Source: Gordonibacter sp. 28C (GTDB lineage: Bacteria; Actinomycetota; Coriobacteriia; Coriobacteriales; Eggerthellaceae). Taken from it: DNA of 64,000 nucleotides. This document shows, piece by piece, positions 23,783 through 32,325 of the stretch. The position numbers were made by a program, and so were the translations under genes. The stretch lies in NCBI RefSeq assembly GCF_003339845.1, contig NZ_PPTR01000001.1, positions 310,001-374,000 on the forward strand, written 5' to 3'. Below the pieces are notes generated by a model, which made no database searches, was not told where the DNA came from, and saw nothing but the letters and a program-made list of their open reading frames with translations. Position 1 is the first letter of the stretch; every line of letters starts with the position of its first letter.

Positions 23783-24907
23783 ATGAAACCGGAATTCGAA
23801 TCCACGCCGAAGCTCGGCTTCGGCTGCATGCGCCTGCCGCTGCTCGACCCCGCCGACCAGACCAGCATCGACGTGGAGCAGTTCAAGCAGATGGTGGACG
23901 TGTTTTTGGAAGGCGGCGGCACGTACTTCGACACGGCGTTCGTCTATCACGAGGGCGCGTCGGAGGCCGCGCTGAAAAAGGCCCTGGTCGAACGCTATCC
24001 GCGCGACGCGTACACGGTGGCCACCAAGTGCCTGGCCTGGGCTGTCGGCAGCAAGGAGGAGGCGCAGAGCAATCTGGCCACGTCGCTTGAGCGCATGGGG
24101 CTGGACTACGTGGACTTCTACCTGCTGCACAACGTGGGCGGCGAGCGCACGTCCAAGTTCGACGAGTACGGCATGTGGGACTTCGTGCAGCAGAAGAAGG
24201 CGGAGGGCCTTATCAGGAACTGGGGCTTCTCCATGCACGACGGGCCGGAAGCGCTCGACGCGCTGCTGACGGCGCACCCCGAGGCCGACTTCGTGCAGCT
24301 GCAGGTGAACTATCTGGATTGGGACGACCCGGTGGTGCAGGCGCGCGCTTGCATGGAGGTGGCCGCGCGCCACGGCAAGCCGGTCGTGATCATGGAGCCC
24401 GCGCGCGGCGGCCGCCTGGTGGACCTGCCCGAGCGCGCCACGGCCCCGTTTCGCGTTGCGAATCCCGATGCGGGCATGGCCAGCTGGGCGTACCGCTTCT
24501 GCTGGAACCTGCCGGGCGTGCTCACCGTGCTGTCGGGCATGTCCACCTTGGAGCAGGTGCGCGAGAACGTGGCGGCCTATCGGGCGAACCAGCCGTTTTC
24601 GGCCGACGAGCAGCGGGCGCTCGACGAGGTCGTCGCCACGCTGCGGGCCGTGGCCTCCGTTCCCTGCACGAACTGCCGCTACTGCGTGAAGGACTGCCCG
24701 CAGGGCGTGTCCATCCCCGAGATCATGAGCCTGCTGAACCTGGAGCTCATGACCGAGAACCGCGACTTCGTGAAGGGCCTGTACCAGTGGCAGGCACCGG
24801 GCCGCGCGTCGGCGTGCATCGCCTGCGGCGCCTGCGAGTCCATGTGCCCTCAGAGCATCGATATCGTCCATCAGCTGGAGGTGGCCGCCGAGCATTTCGA
24901 GGGATAG
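23783..24907 (+). CDS. Aldo/keto reductase with C-terminal 2x[4Fe-4S] ferredoxin domain
   Basis: A 374-residue fusion. Residues 1-275 are an AKR barrel with the tetrad Asp50 (YFDTA), Tyr55, Lys82 (VATKCLA) and His116 (LLHNV). The C-terminal ~100 residues hold CTNCRYCVKDCPQGV and CIACGACESMCPQSI, two cubane clusters. This architecture is widespread in anaerobes; family members likely pass electrons between ferredoxin/flavodoxin-like partners and an NADP-dependent carbonyl reduction, but substrates are unknown. ATG 23783 follows GAGAGGAG. Single gene with its own terminator. Confidence 0.9.
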   Translation: MKPEFESTPKLGFGCMRLPLLDPADQTSIDVEQFKQMVDVFLEGGGTYFDTAFVYHEGASEAALKKALVERYPRDAYTVATKCLAWAVGSKEEAQSNLATSLERMGLDYVDFYLLHNVGGERTSKFDEYGMWDFVQQKKAEGLIRNWGFSMHDGPEALDALLTAHPEADFVQLQVNYLDWDDPVVQARACMEVAARHGKPVVIMEPARGGRLVDLPERATAPFRVANPDAGMASWAYRFCWNLPGVLTVLSGMSTLEQVRENVAAYRANQPFSADEQRALDEVVATLRAVASVPCTNCRYCVKDCPQGVSIPEIMSLLNLELMTENRDFVKGLYQWQAPGRASACIACGACESMCPQSIDIVHQLEVAAEHFEG

Positions 24908-25215
24908 CCGCGCCGGCGGTTTGGTCTTTGTTGCGGCTCCCTGTCCTTGCGGGCCGGGAGCCGCTCGCATTTTCTGCGCACTGCCGCACGGATGCAGAAG
25001 CTCTTTCCCCATCAGCGGCTTTACCGTTCCTTTCCCCAAGCATGACCGTTCCTTTGCCTGAACTTGGGCGCTTCTTTACGTGCGCCTGAACGGTCCCTTA
25101 CCTTCCTTTCTTACGATTGAACCCACACGCTGCCGGAACGAACGCACGGAGGGCGGCGCAGGTGAATCGCATACAGTGCCGCGCGCAGGCGCGGGAAAGT
25201 CGAAAGGAACAGGCG
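24908..25215. other. Terminator and phn operon control region
   Basis: About 300 bases with no gene. It contains the reductase terminator and, before phnD, two direct repeats of ACCGTTCCTTT (25023-25033 and 25045-25055), 22 bases apart, or two helical turns. Direct repeats of 11-base units with this period recall PhoB/PhoP boxes, and phn operons are normally under phosphate control; the match to a known consensus is only loose. Confidence 0.45.
24933..24975 (+). terminator. Terminator after the aldo/keto reductase
   Basis: GCGGCTCCC (24933-24941) pairs with GGGAGCCGC (24956-24964), followed by TCGCATTTTCT. It lies 26 bases after the stop codon. Confidence 0.6.
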
Positions 25216-26313
25216 ATGACAGACGGGTTCTTGAGCAGGCGGCAGTTCGTGGTCGGCGGCGCGACGGTCGCGTTGGCCGGCATGTTCGGCATGATGACGG
25301 GCTGCACGGCCGACGGCAGCGGCTCGGCGGCGGGCGCGGACGAGCCGAAGTCCGACGGCGGCGAGGCGAACGCCTCCACCGAACCCCTTACCATGGTGTG
25401 GCTCCCCGACAACTCCTCGGCCGACCTCACGGCTTCGCGCGAAGCCATCGGCGCGGCCATCACGGCTGCGTGCGGCCGCGAGGCGGATCTACTCACCACC
25501 ACCGATTACAACGTGGCCATCGAGGCCATCGCGTCCGGCAAGGCGCAGATGGCGCTGCTCGGCCCCGAGGGCTACGTGCAGGCCAATAAGAAGAACCCCA
25601 AGGTGCAGGCCGCCTTCACGAACAGCGACGAGGACGGCGGGCTGGACGGCGCCTGCTACTACAGCCGCATCTGCGTGCTTTCCGAGAACGCCGACCAGTA
25701 CAAGAGCGGTAGCACCTATTCCATCGAGAACATCAAGGGCAAGTCGTTCTCGTTCGTGTCCGCCACGTCCACTTCGGGTTTCAAAGTGCCGTCGAGCGGC
25801 ATCGTGGAGGAGTTCGGCCTCGACAGTTCCGACGAGCTGCTGGAAGGCGGGAAGTTCTTCAGCGAGGTGCTGTTCGGCAATTCGCACGTGGGCTCGTTGG
25901 TGAACCTGCTGTCGGGTGACGCCGAAGTGGCCGCGTTCGACGACGTGGACGTGGACATGTACCTGGACCTCGTGTCCGGCGAGGCCAACAGCGTGGGTGC
26001 GACGTACAAGGCCAAGGAGACCGCAGAAGCGCCGGTGGACACCGTGCGCGGCAAAGAATTCACCATCATCGCCATCACGCCGGTGCTCAACTCGCCCATC
26101 TGCTTCAACGAAGAGGCCATCTCCGACGATGACCGCACGAAGATCATCGACTACTTCTGCTCCAGCAAGGTGGCCGACGATCCGAAGATCTTCGTCGACC
26201 CGGAGGACGAGAACGCCAAGGGCCTGTTCGAGAAGGACTCCGAGAAGACCTGCTTCGTCAAGACCGACGACGCCTGGTACGAGCCCATCCGCAAGCTGGG
26301 CGGGGCCGCGTAA
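25216..26313 (+). CDS. phnD: Phosphonate ABC transporter substrate-binding lipoprotein PhnD
   Basis: A 365-residue exported binding protein. The N-terminus has twin arginines (LSRRQFVVGG) and a hydrophobic stretch ending in MMTGC, so it appears to be a Tat-routed lipoprotein. After a Ser/Gly/Asp linker the mature part (MVWLPDNSSADLTASREAIG, DYNVAIEAIASGKAQMALLGPEGYV, SATSTSGFKVPS) follows the PhnD/phosphate-phosphonate-binding pattern. It would capture alkylphosphonates outside the membrane. First gene of the operon; ATG 25216 follows GAAAGGAA, and its TAA overlaps the next ATG by one base. Confidence 0.93.
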   Translation: MTDGFLSRRQFVVGGATVALAGMFGMMTGCTADGSGSAAGADEPKSDGGEANASTEPLTMVWLPDNSSADLTASREAIGAAITAACGREADLLTTTDYNVAIEAIASGKAQMALLGPEGYVQANKKNPKVQAAFTNSDEDGGLDGACYYSRICVLSENADQYKSGSTYSIENIKGKSFSFVSATSTSGFKVPSSGIVEEFGLDSSDELLEGGKFFSEVLFGNSHVGSLVNLLSGDAEVAAFDDVDVDMYLDLVSGEANSVGATYKAKETAEAPVDTVRGKEFTIIAITPVLNSPICFNEEAISDDDRTKIIDYFCSSKVADDPKIFVDPEDENAKGLFEKDSEKTCFVKTDDAWYEPIRKLGGAA

Positions 26314-27185
26314 TGACCGAGGCGCTTCTCGAGGTACGAGGCCTGACGAAGAGCTACGACGGCTGGTCGAAGGCGCTCGGCGACGTGTCGATGCGGGTCG
26401 AGCGCGGCGAGTTCGTGTCCGTCATCGGCTCGTCGGGCGCGGGCAAGTCGACGCTGCTGCGCTGCGTGAACCGGCTTATCAACCCCACGCAGGGAAGCGT
26501 CGTGTTCGACGGTCGCGACATCACGCACGTGCGCGGTCGCGACCTGCGCCAGGTGCGTCGGCGCATCAGCATGATCTTCCAGCACTACAACCTGGTGTAC
26601 CGGGCCACGTCGATCGAGAACGTGTTGCAGGGCCGCCTGGGCTACAAGTCCACGGCGGCCGGGGCGCTGGGCTTGTTCTCGGAGGCCGAGAAGCGCCGTG
26701 CGTTCGAAGCGCTCGACCAAGTGGGTTTGGCCGATTTCGCCTACACGCGCACCGACCAGCTTTCGGGCGGCCAGAAGCAGCGCGTGGGCATCGCCCGCGC
26801 GCTCGTGCAGGACCCGTTGCTCATCCTGGCCGACGAACCCATCGCCAGCTTGGATCCCAAGTCGTCGCGCACGGTCATGGAGCACCTGCGCTGGGCGGCC
26901 GACGAGCTGGGCATCGCATGTTTGGTGAACCTGCATCAGGTCGACTTCGCGCTCGAGTTCTCCGATCGCATCGTAGGACTCAAGGGCGGGAAAATGGTGT
27001 TCGACGGACTGCCGGGCGATCTTGACGAGAAAACGGCAGCCGCCATCTATGCAACGAACGAAGAGGATCCCGCGCCGAACGACGATGACGATCCTTCCAC
27101 CGCTCCGGACGATTCCGACCCCTCCGCCGTCCTCGTCGAATGCGGTGAGCCGAAGGGCTCCTCCGCAACGGGGGAGGCCGCATGA
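26313..27185 (+). CDS. phnC: Phosphonate ABC transporter ATPase PhnC
   Basis: A 290-residue ABC ATPase with Walker A GSSGAGKSTLL, Q-loop IFQHYNLV, signature LSGGQKQRVGIARAL and Walker B LLILADEPIASLD followed by the H-loop VNLHQVDFAL. The last ~40 residues are an acidic, low-complexity tail beyond the usual end. Starts at TAATG, overlapping phnD, and ends overlapping phnE by four bases, so translation is coupled through the transporter genes. Confidence 0.94.
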   Translation: MTEALLEVRGLTKSYDGWSKALGDVSMRVERGEFVSVIGSSGAGKSTLLRCVNRLINPTQGSVVFDGRDITHVRGRDLRQVRRRISMIFQHYNLVYRATSIENVLQGRLGYKSTAAGALGLFSEAEKRRAFEALDQVGLADFAYTRTDQLSGGQKQRVGIARALVQDPLLILADEPIASLDPKSSRTVMEHLRWAADELGIACLVNLHQVDFALEFSDRIVGLKGGKMVFDGLPGDLDEKTAAAIYATNEEDPAPNDDDDPSTAPDDSDPSAVLVECGEPKGSSATGEAA

Positions 27186-28042
27186 CCGAACGCACCATGG
27201 AGCCAGCGGGCTTGCTCGCAAGCCTGCGCGGCAAAGGAGCCGTGCCGCGCGGCACGTACGACGGATCGTTCTTCCGCCGGCGCACCCTCGCCATCGTTGC
27301 GGCCGCCGTCGTGTTCGTGGCGCTGGGCGCCGTGTCGGGCACGTTCGTCGGCTTCGATTCAATTCAGGCAATCCTCGATGTCCCAGGCGGGCTCGTTTGG
27401 ATGGTGACCCAATTCGTCCCCTCCCTCCCTTCCCTCGACAAGTTGGGAACCATCCTACCCGCCTTGGGTTCAACGATACTGGCCTCGGTCGCCTCCAGCT
27501 GCACGGCGGCGGTCCTGGCCTATATATGCGCGGTGCTCGGTTCACGTTCGGTGGGGATAGGCGGGCCTGCCTCCCTCATCGTACGGGGCATCGCGTCGCT
27601 TTTCCGCAACATTCCCGTAGTGGCATGGGCGTTCATCCTGCTGTTCTCGTTCAAGCAAAGCGAGTTCACCGGGTTCTTCGCCCTGTTCCTCACCAGCTTC
27701 GGCTATCTGACGCGCTGCTTCTTGGAAAGCGTGGACGAGATGAGCACGGGCCCGGTGGAGGCGCTGCGGGCCACCGGCGCCACGTACGGCCAGATCGTGG
27801 CGCAAGCGGTTATCCCGCTGAGCATAACGTCGGTGGTGAGCTGGGTTCTCTACATGATCGAGACGAACATCCGCGATGCCACGCTCATCGGCATCCTCAC
27901 CGGCACCGGCATAGGGTTCGTGTTCGACATCTACTACAAGAGCTTCCGGTACGACGTGGCAGGGCTCGTGGTGCTCACCATCATCGTGGTGTGCATAGCC
28001 TGCGAGTTGATCTCGAACTACGTGAGGAGGCAGATCATATGA
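27182..28042 (+). CDS. phnE: Phosphonate ABC transporter permease PhnE (first copy)
   Basis: A 286-residue permease, six hydrophobic helices, with the cytoplasmic EAA-like loop VEALRATGATYGQIVAQAVIP that docks to PhnC. The start overlaps phnC by ATGA. Two different PhnE subunits are encoded in a row, so the membrane part is probably a heterodimer rather than the homodimer of E. coli. Confidence 0.92.
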   Translation: MTERTMEPAGLLASLRGKGAVPRGTYDGSFFRRRTLAIVAAAVVFVALGAVSGTFVGFDSIQAILDVPGGLVWMVTQFVPSLPSLDKLGTILPALGSTILASVASSCTAAVLAYICAVLGSRSVGIGGPASLIVRGIASLFRNIPVVAWAFILLFSFKQSEFTGFFALFLTSFGYLTRCFLESVDEMSTGPVEALRATGATYGQIVAQAVIPLSITSVVSWVLYMIETNIRDATLIGILTGTGIGFVFDIYYKSFRYDVAGLVVLTIIVVCIACELISNYVRRQII

Positions 28043-28917
28043 CTCCTTCTGGTTCCGTCGTTCTTCCGAACGACGGAAACGCTCCGACAGGTGCGCGCAT
28101 GACGCGCTCCGGCAAGATCAAAACGCGCGTGGCCAACAAGCCGAACGTGGCGCTCATGCTCACCCTGGGGCTGCTGGCCCTGGTGACCGTGTTCACCATG
28201 GTCACGATGAATTACGGCAAGGTCCCGTTCGCGCAGGCCATGGCCTCGGCTGTGGGGGATTTCTTCCAGATGATGCTGCAGCCGGGCCTTGCGGGCCACT
28301 TCACGCTGCCCGACGTGGTGGAGGGGCTGTTCGTGTCGCTTGCGCTTGCGCTGCTCACCACCTTCATCGGCGCGGTCATCGCGTTCGTGCTGGGCCTGTT
28401 GGCGGCTTCGAACTTGTCGAACCGGGCCGTGAGCAACGTCATCAAAGTGTTCATGTCGGTGGCGCGCGCCGTGCCCACCATCCTGTGGGTGCTCGTGTTC
28501 TCGGTGGCCATCGGCCTGGGGCCGGAGGCGGCGGTCATCGGCCTTCTGTTCCACAGCGTGGCCTACCTGGTGAAGGCCTATTCGGAAAGCTTCGAAGAGG
28601 TGGACCCGGGCGTGATCGAGGCGCTGCGCGCCAGCGGCGCCTCGTGGTGGCAGGTGGTGTTCCAGGGCATCGTGCCCGAGAAGGTGAACGAGATGCTGTC
28701 GTGGACGTTCATCCGCTTCGAGATCAACTTCGTGAACGCGGTGGCCGTGGGCGCCGTGGCGGGCGCCGGCGGCATCGGCTACCAGCTGTTCTTGGCGGGC
28801 AGCTTCTACTACAACATCCACGAGGTGGGGCTCATCGTGTACCTGTGCCTGGCCGTGGCGGTGGTGCTGGAGGTCGTGGCCACCAGGCTCAGGAAGCGCT
28901 ACATAGTACAACACTGA
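28039..28917 (+). CDS. phnE: Phosphonate ABC transporter permease PhnE (second copy)
   Basis: A 292-residue permease starting at ATG 28039, overlapping the first phnE by ATGA. After a hydrophilic N-terminus of about 35 residues come six helices and the EAA-like loop IEALRASGASWWQVVFQGIVP. The sequence is clearly paralogous to the first copy yet well diverged, in line with a heterodimeric channel. Confidence 0.92.
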   Translation: MTPSGSVVLPNDGNAPTGARMTRSGKIKTRVANKPNVALMLTLGLLALVTVFTMVTMNYGKVPFAQAMASAVGDFFQMMLQPGLAGHFTLPDVVEGLFVSLALALLTTFIGAVIAFVLGLLAASNLSNRAVSNVIKVFMSVARAVPTILWVLVFSVAIGLGPEAAVIGLLFHSVAYLVKAYSESFEEVDPGVIEALRASGASWWQVVFQGIVPEKVNEMLSWTFIRFEINFVNAVAVGAVAGAGGIGYQLFLAGSFYYNIHEVGLIVYLCLAVAVVLEVVATRLRKRYIVQH

Positions 28918-28929
28918 TAAGGAGCAAGG

Positions 28930-29373
28930 TTGAAACGATACGAACGGACGCGCGCTTTGGTGGAGGGAGATCCCACGCTGGCGCGTACCATCGTTCGGGA
29001 CATCGAGGACGATCTGGGCGCGAACGCCGTGGCCGTCCTCGACGAGCCGCGCGAGGAGCTGGTCATGGTGAAGGTGCGCGAGACGGCGCACGGCAGCCTG
29101 TTCTATCTGGGGGAGGCCCTCATGACGTCGTGCCGGGTGCGCTTGGGCGAGGCCGTGGGGCTGGGCATGGTGCTCGGCAGCGACCGTTGCCGCGCCTACG
29201 AGCTGGCCGTGGTCGACGCGGCGTTCGCCGGCGCGGCGGGAGAGGGCTTCGCCGCCCGCTGGGAGGAGCGCTTGGGCCGGGAGCTCGAGCGCATCGAAGC
29301 GCGCGAGGCAGAAGACGCGCGCCGCAACGCGGCGACGAAGGTGGACTTTTCGACTATGAAGGTGGAATCATGA
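28930..29373 (+). CDS. phnG: C-P lyase core complex subunit PhnG
   Basis: A 147-residue protein starting at TTG 28930 with AAGGAG just upstream. Contains the PhnG pattern MVKVRETAHGSLFYLGEALMTSCRV and GLGMVLGSDRCRAYELAVVDAAF. PhnG forms the PhnG2H2I2J2 core with PhnH, I and J and, with PhnI, L and M, takes part in attaching the phosphonate to ribose C1 of ATP. Stop overlaps phnH by ATGA. Confidence 0.92.
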   Translation: MKRYERTRALVEGDPTLARTIVRDIEDDLGANAVAVLDEPREELVMVKVRETAHGSLFYLGEALMTSCRVRLGEAVGLGMVLGSDRCRAYELAVVDAAFAGAAGEGFAARWEERLGRELERIEAREAEDARRNAATKVDFSTMKVES

Positions 29374-30080
29374 TGATCACGGAAAACGCCGAACTGCATC
29401 GCGCGCAGCGAGCGTTTCGCGGCGTGCTCGACGCGTTCGCGCATCCGGGCACGGTCTGCACGATCGAGCGCGCAGCCGACAGCCCGGTGAGGCCGGCTGC
29501 TCTCGACAGCGCCCTCGAAGCGGTCGTTCGTCTGTTCGTGGACCAGGCGGTCACGTTCAGCGTGGTGGATGCCGAGCCCGATGCCACGGCCGCTTACCTT
29601 ACGGGCGAGACGCACGCCATGCGCTTTCCCGTTCGCGAGGCCGACTTCGTCGTGGTGCCGGCGCGCGCCGACGCGCAGCTGGCGGCCGAGGCCGTGCTGG
29701 AAGCGTGCCGAGGCACGCTCGTGGCCCCCGAGAAGGGCGCGACGGTGCTCATGGGGTGCGCTCGCTTGTCCGCGCCCGAAGAGGCGGCGGCCGGCGGCGA
29801 GCCGGCGCTCCACGTGGTGGAGGTGCGCGGCCCGGGCGTGGCCGACGTGAACCGCTTCGCCGTCGACCGCGTCGAATGGGCGCGCGCCCGCGCGGAGCGG
29901 CGCGACGAGTTCCCGTGCGGCGTGGAGATAGTGCTGGTGGACCTCGAAGGGAACCTCGTGGCCGTGCCCCGCAGCTCGCAGGTGACGCTGAGCGGCGACG
30001 CTTCGGCCCTCGGAGCGACGGAGGCCGCCGACCGAGTCGCCGCGGCATCGGAACCCTGCCTGGCCGGGGAGGTTCGCTAG
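29370..30080 (+). CDS. phnH: C-P lyase core complex subunit PhnH
   Basis: A 236-residue protein from ATG 29370. The N-terminus (AQRAFRGVLDAFAHPGTVC) and the segments LFVDQAVTFSVVDAE and DEFPCGVEIVLVD match PhnH, a PLP-transferase-fold protein without the catalytic lysine. It is a structural part of the C-P lyase core. Overlaps phnG by four bases and ends directly before phnI's ATG. Confidence 0.93.
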   Translation: MMITENAELHRAQRAFRGVLDAFAHPGTVCTIERAADSPVRPAALDSALEAVVRLFVDQAVTFSVVDAEPDATAAYLTGETHAMRFPVREADFVVVPARADAQLAAEAVLEACRGTLVAPEKGATVLMGCARLSAPEEAAAGGEPALHVVEVRGPGVADVNRFAVDRVEWARARAERRDEFPCGVEIVLVDLEGNLVAVPRSSQVTLSGDASALGATEAADRVAAASEPCLAGEVR

Positions 30081-31316
30081 ATGGGCTACGTAGCCGTCCG
30101 CGGCGGCGGCAAGGCTATCGAGGAGAGCCTCAAGCTGCTGGAGTACGAGCGGGTGAGCACGTCGTCGGCGTGGGGCACCGACGAGATCGAGGGCACGTTC
30201 CCCGATCTCGTCGACCAGGTGATGGGCGAGGCGTCCCTGTACGCGCCGCGCTTGGCCGCGCTGGCGCTCAAGCAGGCGCAGGGCTCTCCCGACGAAGCCG
30301 TGTTCCTGCTGCGCGCGTTCCGCTCCACGCTCGAGCGCCCCTACGTGTCCCGCTCGGTGGACACCGGCGCCATGCGCGTGAGCCGGCGCGTGTCGGCCGC
30401 GTTCAAGGACGTGCCCGGCGGCCAGCTGCTGGGCGCCACGCGCGACTACAGCCACCGTCTGCTGGCGTTCGATCTGGAAACGGAAGGCCCCGAGGAGCTG
30501 GCCGAGAAGCGCGCCGAACTGACCCGCCATTTCGACGAGGCCGCCACCGCGCAAGCGGACGACGCCGGGGGCTCGCCCTCCGGTTCGAGTCGTCCCGCCG
30601 TTCTCCCGCGCGTGCTCGACTACCTGCGCGCCGAGGGGCTTGTCAACCGGGTGCCGGACGACGATGCCGAGCCGGTGGACGCCACCATGGTGCCGCTTAC
30701 CTTCCCTTCGTCGCGCTCCGTGCGTTTGCAGACGCTTGCGCGCGGCATGACGCAAGCCGTGGAGGCGCTGGGGTACGCCGCCATACGCGGTTTCGGCCCC
30801 GCCCACCCTACCGTGGGCGAGCTGCGGCAGGGCCGCGTGGCCGTGGCCGTGGACCATCCGCTCGAGCCGGGCGGCGCGGACAACGCCTACTACCTGGGCT
30901 CCATTCCCGTCACCGAGGTGGAGAGCGTGTTCATGTCCGAGGGCGAGACGGCGGCGCCGGGCGATGGTCTCGACGCTTCCGACGCCGATGCGCCCGGCGG
31001 GCTCTCGCTGGCCATCGGGTACGGCCTCGTGCTCGGCCGTGCCGAGACGAAGGCCATCGCCATGAGCGTGCTCGACCGATGCCTGGAGCTGGGTGACAAA
31101 CGCTATCCCACCGAGGACGAGGAGTTCGTGCTCTACCACGTGGACGGCGTGGAGGCCACGGGCTTCATCTCCCACCTCAAGCTCCCGCACTACGTGACGT
31201 TCCAGTCGAAGCTTTCCAGCGTGCGCGGCACGCGCGCCGCCGACGACCGAGCCGCCGACCAGGCGGCCGCGGCTGCGCTGGAAGCGAAGGAGGCATCCGA
31301 TGCAGCAGCGCTATAA
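30081..31316 (+). CDS. phnI: C-P lyase core complex subunit PhnI
   Basis: A 411-residue protein starting immediately after the phnH stop. Recognisable PhnI segments include MGYVAVRGGGKAIEESLKLL, VDQVMGEASLYAPRLAALAL, LDYLRAEGLV, LGYAAIRGFGPAHPTVGELR and IGYGLVLGRAETKAIAMSVLD. PhnI is the nucleosidase-like subunit that swaps adenine of ATP or GTP for the phosphonate. A Ser/Gly/Asp stretch near residues 155-175 and another near 290-312 look like local inserts. Its end overlaps phnJ by 17 bases. Confidence 0.93.
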   Translation: MGYVAVRGGGKAIEESLKLLEYERVSTSSAWGTDEIEGTFPDLVDQVMGEASLYAPRLAALALKQAQGSPDEAVFLLRAFRSTLERPYVSRSVDTGAMRVSRRVSAAFKDVPGGQLLGATRDYSHRLLAFDLETEGPEELAEKRAELTRHFDEAATAQADDAGGSPSGSSRPAVLPRVLDYLRAEGLVNRVPDDDAEPVDATMVPLTFPSSRSVRLQTLARGMTQAVEALGYAAIRGFGPAHPTVGELRQGRVAVAVDHPLEPGGADNAYYLGSIPVTEVESVFMSEGETAAPGDGLDASDADAPGGLSLAIGYGLVLGRAETKAIAMSVLDRCLELGDKRYPTEDEEFVLYHVDGVEATGFISHLKLPHYVTFQSKLSSVRGTRAADDRAADQAAAAALEAKEASDAAAL

Positions 31317-32325
31317 CTACGCCTTCTTCGACGAGGCGTCGAAGCGCGAGATCCGCCGTGCCCTGATCAAGGGCGTTTCCATCCCCGGCTACCAGGTGCC
31401 GTTCGCCTCGCGCGAGATGCCCATCGGCCGCGGTTGGGGCACGGGCGGTTTGCAGATCACCCTGGCCATCATCGGCCGCGGCGACGTGCTCAAGGTTATC
31501 GACCAGGGTTCGGACGACAGCGTGAACGCCGTCAACATCAAGAAGCTCGTGGCCGACACCACCGATGTTGAAGTGACCGATGCCACCGAAGATGCCTCGC
31601 TCATTCAATCGCGCCACCGCATTCCCGAGCAGCCCTTGCGTGCCGACCAGATCCTCGTGCTGCAGGTGCCCACGCCCGAGCCGTTGCGCAGCTTCGAGCC
31701 GAGCGAGGCCGTGACGAAGCGCCTGCACGCCGAGGCCGACTACACCGGTGCCTGGTTGGAGCTGTTCGACCAGATCGTGCGCTACGACATGACCACGACC
31801 GGCGCCGACCATCCCGTGCTCGTGAACGGCCGCTACGTCATGGCTCCCTCGCCCATCCCGCGCTTCGACAACCTGAAGCTCCACCAGGCCGAGCATCTCA
31901 CGCTGCTGGGCGCGGGCCGCGAGAAGAAGATCTACGCCGTGCCGCCCCACACCGACGTGGTGCCGCTCGATTTCGAGGACTATCCGTTCTCGGTGGAGCG
32001 CTTCGACGGCAAGCGCTGCCGCCTGTGCGGCGCCGAGGACGTCTACCTGGACGAGCTGGTGGACGAAATCACCGGCGAGACGTACTACCAATGCAACGAC
32101 ACGGCGTTTTGCGCGGGATGTCATCCTGAGCGAAGCGCGCAGCGCGTAGTCGAAGGATCCCGTGCGTCGGCATCAGCCGAGGATCATGCTCGAAGCGTGC
32201 GGCCTTCCTGCGCGGGATCCTTCGACTCGCTCACGCTCGCTCAGGATGACAATCCGTTAGAAGCCTCCCAGCTGACCTTGCGAACAACCAGCGACTCTCA
32301 GGAAGGAGCCTCCCATGCTCGATGA
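31300..32325 (+). CDS. phnJ: Radical SAM C-P lyase PhnJ with repeat-derived C-terminus
   Basis: A 341-residue C-P lyase. PhnJ homology runs from residue 1 to about 272 and ends with the iron-sulfur cysteines C240, C243, C265 and C271 (C-x2-C-x21-C-x5-C), the spacing known for E. coli PhnJ. It splits ribose-1-phosphonate-5-phosphate to alkane and the 1,2-cyclic phosphate. From residue 274 the sequence becomes CHPERSAQRVVEGS, the translation of the dispersed repeat; a forward and an inverted copy supply most of the last 68 residues, against a usual end about 10 residues after the last cysteine. The active part is intact, so the enzyme may work with a foreign tail. The stop overlaps the phnK start. 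Confidence 0.93.
   Translation: MQQRYNYAFFDEASKREIRRALIKGVSIPGYQVPFASREMPIGRGWGTGGLQITLAIIGRGDVLKVIDQGSDDSVNAVNIKKLVADTTDVEVTDATEDASLIQSRHRIPEQPLRADQILVLQVPTPEPLRSFEPSEAVTKRLHAEADYTGAWLELFDQIVRYDMTTTGADHPVLVNGRYVMAPSPIPRFDNLKLHQAEHLTLLGAGREKKIYAVPPHTDVVPLDFEDYPFSVERFDGKRCRLCGAEDVYLDELVDEITGETYYQCNDTAFCAGCHPERSAQRVVEGSRASASAEDHARSVRPSCAGSFDSLTLAQDDNPLEASQLTLRTTSDSQEGASHAR
32119..32252. repeat. 'CHPERS' repeat pair (forward and inverted) inside phnJ
   Basis: A forward copy (32119-32163, TGTCATCCTGAGCGAAGCGC onward) and an inverted copy (32213-32252, ending CGCTCAGGATGACA) enclose about 50 bases. Together they form an imperfect hairpin of roughly 134 bases within the 3' end of phnJ, keeping the frame open. 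Confidence 0.9.

Noticed and set aside
31300-31316. phnI/phnJ overlap as a frameshift
   Set aside because: Both proteins are full length at this junction and each has proper ends; a 17-base overlap is ordinary in this operon.
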